From positions 18,170 to 82,169 of the forward strand of contig JASJPK010000107.1 of assembly GCA_031426735.1 (NCBI GenBank): 64,000 bases of DNA, read 5' to 3'. A model generated the notes under the pieces. That model saw only the letters and a list, made by a program, of their open reading frames with translations. It searched no databases and was not told where the DNA came from. The translations under genes were made by a program, and so were the position numbers. Position 1 is the stretch's first letter. Every line of letters begins with the position of its first letter. This stretch comes from PFJX01 sp031426735. GTDB taxonomy: Bacteria > Pseudomonadota > Gammaproteobacteria > Burkholderiales > Thiobacillaceae. This document shows positions 56,401 to 62,400 of the stretch, one piece after another.

Positions 56401-59400
56401 AGCGCCAATCTCGGCAGCCTCTACCTGAGCGAAAGCGACGACCTCGTCATCGGCGACACCGGCGCGGTCACGGTCAATCGCGTTCTCGCCAACGGCACCG
56501 TCATCAATCCCGACGCCAGCGCCTCGCAAATCACCGACCTTGCCCAGAGCGACATCGTCAGCACGGGCGAAGTCGTCCTGATCAGCCTCGCCGGCAGCCT
56601 GTTCGACCAGGACGCCGACGGCGACAGCGACGTCGATATCACCGCAACCAGCCTCAAACTGCAGGCCGGCAACGGCCTCGGCGCGAGCGGCAACCACCTC
56701 GAACTCAGCGTCGACAGCCTCAGCGCCAGCGCGGCAAACGGCGGCCTCTACCTGAGCGAAGCCGACGCCGTCACGGTCGCCACAGTGCAAGGCCAGAGCG
56801 GCCTCGCCAGCAGCGGCAACCTTGTGCTGGTCAGTGGCGGCAACCTGACTGGCAACGCGGCGATCAGCAGCGGCGGCACCCTGTTGCTCGACGCAGCCGG
56901 CACGCTGGACCTCAATGCCGGTGTCAGCGCCGGCGGCCACATCAGCCTCCTGGCCAGCGGCGCATTGACGCAAAGCGCGGCGGGCGACATCGCCAGTAGC
57001 GGCAGCGGCACAATCGATGTGCAAGCCGCCGCCATCGCCATGGCGCAGGGCGCCAGCAGCACCAGCGGCAGCGGCAACATCCGCTACGCCGCGACCGGCG
57101 CCATCCAGTTGGGCGAACTTGGCACCAGCGGCAATATCAGCCTGAGCGGCACGCTGATCAGCGATGCGTTCAGCAGCGGCACCGACACCGTCAATCTCAG
57201 CGCCAACCAGCTCAAGATCAGCGCCAGCAGCGGCTTCGGCGGCAGCGACAACGCCATCGAAACGACGGTTGTCACGCTCAGCGCCAATCTCGGCGGCGGT
57301 CTCTACCTGAGCGAAAGCGACAATCTCATCATCGGCGACACCGCAGCCATTGCCGTCAACCGCATCGGCCGCGACGGCAGCGTCATCAGCCAGCCGGCAG
57401 ACGCCAGCCAGAGCGACCTCGTCAGCAGCGGCGAAGTCGTCCTGATCAGCCTCGCCGGCAGCCTGTTCGACCAGGACGCCGACGGCGACAGCGACGTCGA
57501 TATCACCGCAACCAGCCTCAAACTGCAGGCCGGCAACGGCCTCGGCGCGAGCGGCAACCACCTCGAACTCAGCGTCGACAGCCTCAGCGCCAGCGCGGCA
57601 AACGGCGGCCTCTACCTGAGCGAAGCCGACGCCGTCACGGTCGCCACGCTGCAAGGCCAGAGCGGCCTCGCCAGCAGCGGCAACCTGGTCCTGGTCAGCG
57701 GCGGCAACCTGACGGGCGACGCGGCGATCAGCAGCGGCGGCACCCTGTTGCTCGACGCAGTCGGCACGCTGGACCTGAATGCCGGCGTCAACGCCGGCGG
57801 CCACATCAGCATCTTGGCGACCGGCGCATTGACGCAAGGCGAAGCGGGCGACATCGCCAGCAGCGGCGCCGGCACAATCGACGTGCAAGCCGCCGCCATC
57901 GCCATGGCGCATGGCGCCAGCAGCACCAGCGGCAGCGGCAACATCCGCTACGCCGCGAGCGGCGCCATCCAGCTGGGCGAACTGGGCACCTCCGGCAATA
58001 TCAGCCTGAGCGGCACGGCGCTCAGCGACGCGTTCGGCAGCGGCACCGACACCGTCAACCTCAGCGCCAATGAACTCAAGATCAGCGTCGGCAATGGCTT
58101 CGGCGCGGCGGATAACGCCATGGAAAGCAGCATCGCCACGCTCAGCGCCAATCTCGGCAGCCTCTATCTGAGCGAAAGCGACGACCTGAGCATCGGTGAC
58201 ACCACAGCCATCGCCGTCAACCGCATCGGCCGCGACGGCAGCGTCGCCAGCCAGGCGCAAGACGCCAGCCAGAGCGACCTCGTCAGCAGTGGCGAAGTCG
58301 TGCTGACGCTCGGCGGCAGCCTGCTCGACCAGGATGCCGACGGCGACAGCGACGTCGATATCAACGCCACCAGCCTGAAACTCAGCGTCGCTGACGCCAT
58401 TGGCAGCAGCCTCAACCACCTGGAAATCAGCGTCACCACGCTGACCGCCAGTGCGGCGAACGGCGGCCTCTACCTGAGCGAAGCCGACGCCGTCACGGTC
58501 GCCACGGTGCAAGGCCAGAGCGGCCTCGCCAGCAGCGGCAACCTGGTCCTGGTCAGCGGCGGCAACCTGACTGGCGACGCGGCAATGAGCGGCGGCGGCA
58601 ACCTGTTGCTCGACGCCGGCGGCTCGCTGGCCCTCAACGCCGGCGTCAACGCCGGCGGTCATATCAGCCTCCTGGCCAGTGGCGCATTGACCCAGAGCGC
58701 GCTGGGCGACATCGCCAGCGGTGACACCGGCAGTATCGATGTCGCCGCCGCCAGCATCGGCATGGCCGATGGCGCCACGACCCACGCCGGCACTGGCAAT
58801 ATCCGCTACCTGGCCACGACCAACCTGCAACTGGGCTATCTCGCCACGGCGGGGGATATCAGTCTCGCTGCCGCGACCCTCGTCGACGCCGGTTCCGGTG
58901 ATGACGCCGATGACAGCCTCAACATCTTTACCAACGCCTTGCGCATCGTCACCACCGGTACGACGGCGGGGCAGGGTGCCGGCTCCGGTGCCAATCACCT
59001 GGAAATCAACGTCGCCAGGCTGGCAGCGGATGTCGCCGGCACCGGCACGGGCGGCCTGTTCCTGAGCGAGAGCGACAATATCGAAATCGGCCAGCTCGGC
59101 GCGATCAACGTCAACCGGGTCAAACACGACGGCAGCGTGACCGATTCCGTCACGCAAGATGCGGCGCTGTCCGATCTGCGTTCCGACGGCCATCTGGTTC
59201 TGCTTACCGGCAATGGCGCGATCAGCGTCGATGAAGGCGATGCCGATGCCAGCGGCATCCTGGCAGCGGGCAACATCCTGCTGCAGACCGGCGAGACGGA
59301 TGCGGAGGCTGCGGATCAGGTTTCCGATCTGTTCCTGAATGCCAATGTCACCAGCACTGCCGGACACATCAGCCTGCTCGCCGCGCGCGATATCTGGCTG

Positions 59401-62400
59401 AGCGCCGCGATCGAATCCGCCACCGCGGGCAAGACGATCGAGCTGCTGGCCGCGGGCGACATTCGCATGGCCGATCCAGTCAACACCGCCGGCGACAACG
59501 GCGCCGTCGTGCGGACCGACAACGGCAACATTCGCATCGAAGCAGGCAACTTCTTCAGCCTGGCGCATCTTGACGCCGGTTCGACGGGCGACATCAGCCT
59601 GACCGCCGCCAGCATCGTCGATGCGGGCGACGACACTGCCGGCAACCTCGTCGGCGACGAACTGCGCATCAGCACCGGCAACTTCGGTACGGGCGACGAC
59701 GCGCTGGAAACCCGCGTCAACCGTCTGGCGGCAAGCATTGCCACCAACGCCACGGATGCGGGTCTCTACATGTCCAACAGCCAGTCCCTGCTGCTCGACA
59801 GCGTCGCGGCTCAGACCGTGCAGCGTGTCGGCCGTGCCGGCGGCAGCAGCGACACGTCGGATGCCGCCAGCCTGAGCGATCTGATCGCCTCCGGCGCCGG
59901 CAACCTGAATGTCAACGTCAGCGGCAACCTGACCCTGAACGATGGCGATGCCGATACCCAGGCCGTCGTCGCGAGCGGCGCCGGCAGCATCCGCCTTGCC
60001 GCCAGCGGCAACCTCGACCTCAATGCCAGCGTCATCGGCAACGGCGGGGCACTGACGCTGCAAGGTAATACCGGCATCGACATGGCCGCCGGCAGCCTGG
60101 TCCAGGCCAATGCCAGCGGCGGTATCTGGCTGCTGGCCAGCGATGCCGCAGCGGATATCGCGATGGCCGACACGGCCAACATCGTTGCCGCCAACGGCAA
60201 TATCGCCGTGCAAGCCGGTCGCGACATCCTGCTCGGCGGTATCGCCGCCGATTCGGCTGAAGCCGGCGCCGGCCATGTCTACCTCCAGGCCGGCCGCGAT
60301 CTGCTCGACAACGGCGATAGCGACATCGATGTCAGCGCCAAGGCCTTGCTGGTCGAAGCCGGCCGCAATGCCGGCGACGGCGCAAGCGGCATGCAACTCG
60401 ACCTCGCGGTCGACAGTCTTGCGGGCCGCGTCGGCAGCATCAGCGTGGCAGGCAATTTCTACGTTGAAAATGCCGGCAACCTGGTCCTCGTCGATACGCC
60501 CTTTGCCTGGCCGCAAGTGGGCACCGACGGCAGCCTCGATTCGGGCACTACCCCAGCGACCAGCGGCCTCACCGTTCATTCCGGCAATCTGGTGCTCGTC
60601 GTCAATGCGGCGGGAGCGGAAGCGGGCAATCTCACGCTCGACGAAGCCCTGGCTGCCACCGGCACCGGCAACCTGCTGCTCGATGTGTCCGGCGATCTGA
60701 CAGCCAACGCCGCCATCGGCAACGGCGGCGGCCATGTCAGCATCCTGGCGACCGGTGCATTGACGCAAAGCGCAGCGGGCGACATCGCCAGCAGCGGCAG
60801 CGGCACGATAGACATCGCCGCCGCCAGCATCGTCATGGCCGATGGCGCCAGCATCGGTACGGACAGCGGCAACATCCGCCTGGCCGCCAGCGGCGCCATC
60901 GTGCTGGGCGCGCTCATCACCGGCGGCAACGTCAGCCTGAGCGGCAGCGCGATCAGCGACGCCGATGCCGGCGACAGCCTCAACCTCAGCGCCAACCAAC
61001 TCAGGATCAGCGCCAGCGGCGGTTTCGGCAGCGCTGACAACGCCATCGAAACGACGGTTGCCGCGTTGAGTGCCGATGTCGGCAGCCTCTACCTGAGCGA
61101 AAGCGACGGCTTGAGCGTCGTCGACACGGCGGCCATCGCCGTCAACCGCATCGGCAGCGACGGCGCAGTCGCCAGCCAGCCCGCAGATGCAATTCAAAGC
61201 GGCCTGGCCAGCAGCGGCAACCTGGTCCTGGTCAGCGGCGGCAACCTGACGGGCGACGCGGCGATGAGCAGCGGCGGCACCCTGTTGCTCGACGCCGCCG
61301 GCACGCTGGACCTCAATGCCGGTGTCAACGCCGGCGGCCACATCAGCATCCTGGCCAGTGGCGCATTGACGCAAAGCGCGGCGGGCGACATCGCCAGTAG
61401 CGGTTCCGGCACGATAGACATCGCCGCCGCCAGCATCGGCATGGCCGACGGCGCCAGCACCGGCACGGGCAGCGGTAACATCCGCCTGGCCGCCAGCGAC
61501 GCCATCCAGCTGGGCGCGCTTAGCACCTCGGGCAATATCAGCCTGAGTGGAACGGCGATCAGCGACGCCGGTAGCGGATTGAGCGATAGCCTCAACCTCA
61601 GCGCCAACCAGCTCAAGCTGAATGTCGCCAACGGCTTCGGCGCAGTGGACAACGCCATCGAAAGCAGCATCGCCACGCTCAGCGCCAATCTCGGCAGCCT
61701 CTATCTGAGCGAAAGCGACGACCTCGTCATCGGCGACACCGCAGCCATCGCCGTCAACCGCATCGGCAGCGACGGCAGCGTCATCAGCCAGCCGGCAGAC
61801 GCCAGCCAGAGCGACCTCGTCAGCAGCGGCGAAGTCGTCCTGATCAGCCTCGCCGGCAGCCTGTTCGACCAGGACGCCGACGGCGACAGCGACGTCGATA
61901 TCACCGCAACCAGCCTCAAACTGCAGGCCGGCAACGGCCTCGGCGCGAGCGGCAACCACCTCGAACTCAGCGTCGACAGCCTCAGCGCCAGTGCGGCGAA
62001 CGGCGGCCTCTATCTGAGCGAAGCCGACGCCATCACGGTCGCCACGGTGCAAGGCCAGAGCGGCCTCGCCAGCAGCGGCAACCTGGTCCTGGTCAGCGGC
62101 GGCAACCTGACCAGCGACGCGGCGATCAGCAGCGGCGGCACCCTGTTGCTCGACGCCGCCGGCAGGCTGGACCTCAACGCCGGCGTCAGCGCCAGCAGCC
62201 ATATCAGCCTCCTGGCCAGCGGCGTATTGACTCAAGGCGAAGCGGGCGACATCGCCAGCAGCGGCAGCGGCACGCTAGACATTGCCGCTTTCATTATCGA
62301 CATGGCCGACGGCGCCAGCTCCGGCACCGGCAGCGGCAACATCCGTCTGGCCGCCAGCAGCGGCATCCAGCTCGGCGCGTTGAGCACCTCCGGCAATATC

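Noticed and set aside
48250..62235. A 4,661-codon open frame on the minus strand, with smaller ones at 37552-41961, 29674-37062 and 13728-16533
   Set aside because: Its codons are exact reverse complements of the sense codons, so it is open simply because the GC-rich sense gene avoids TTA, CTA and TCA. The translation is Ala/Asp/Val/Gln repeats without domain resemblance, while the sense strand encodes recognisable modules.
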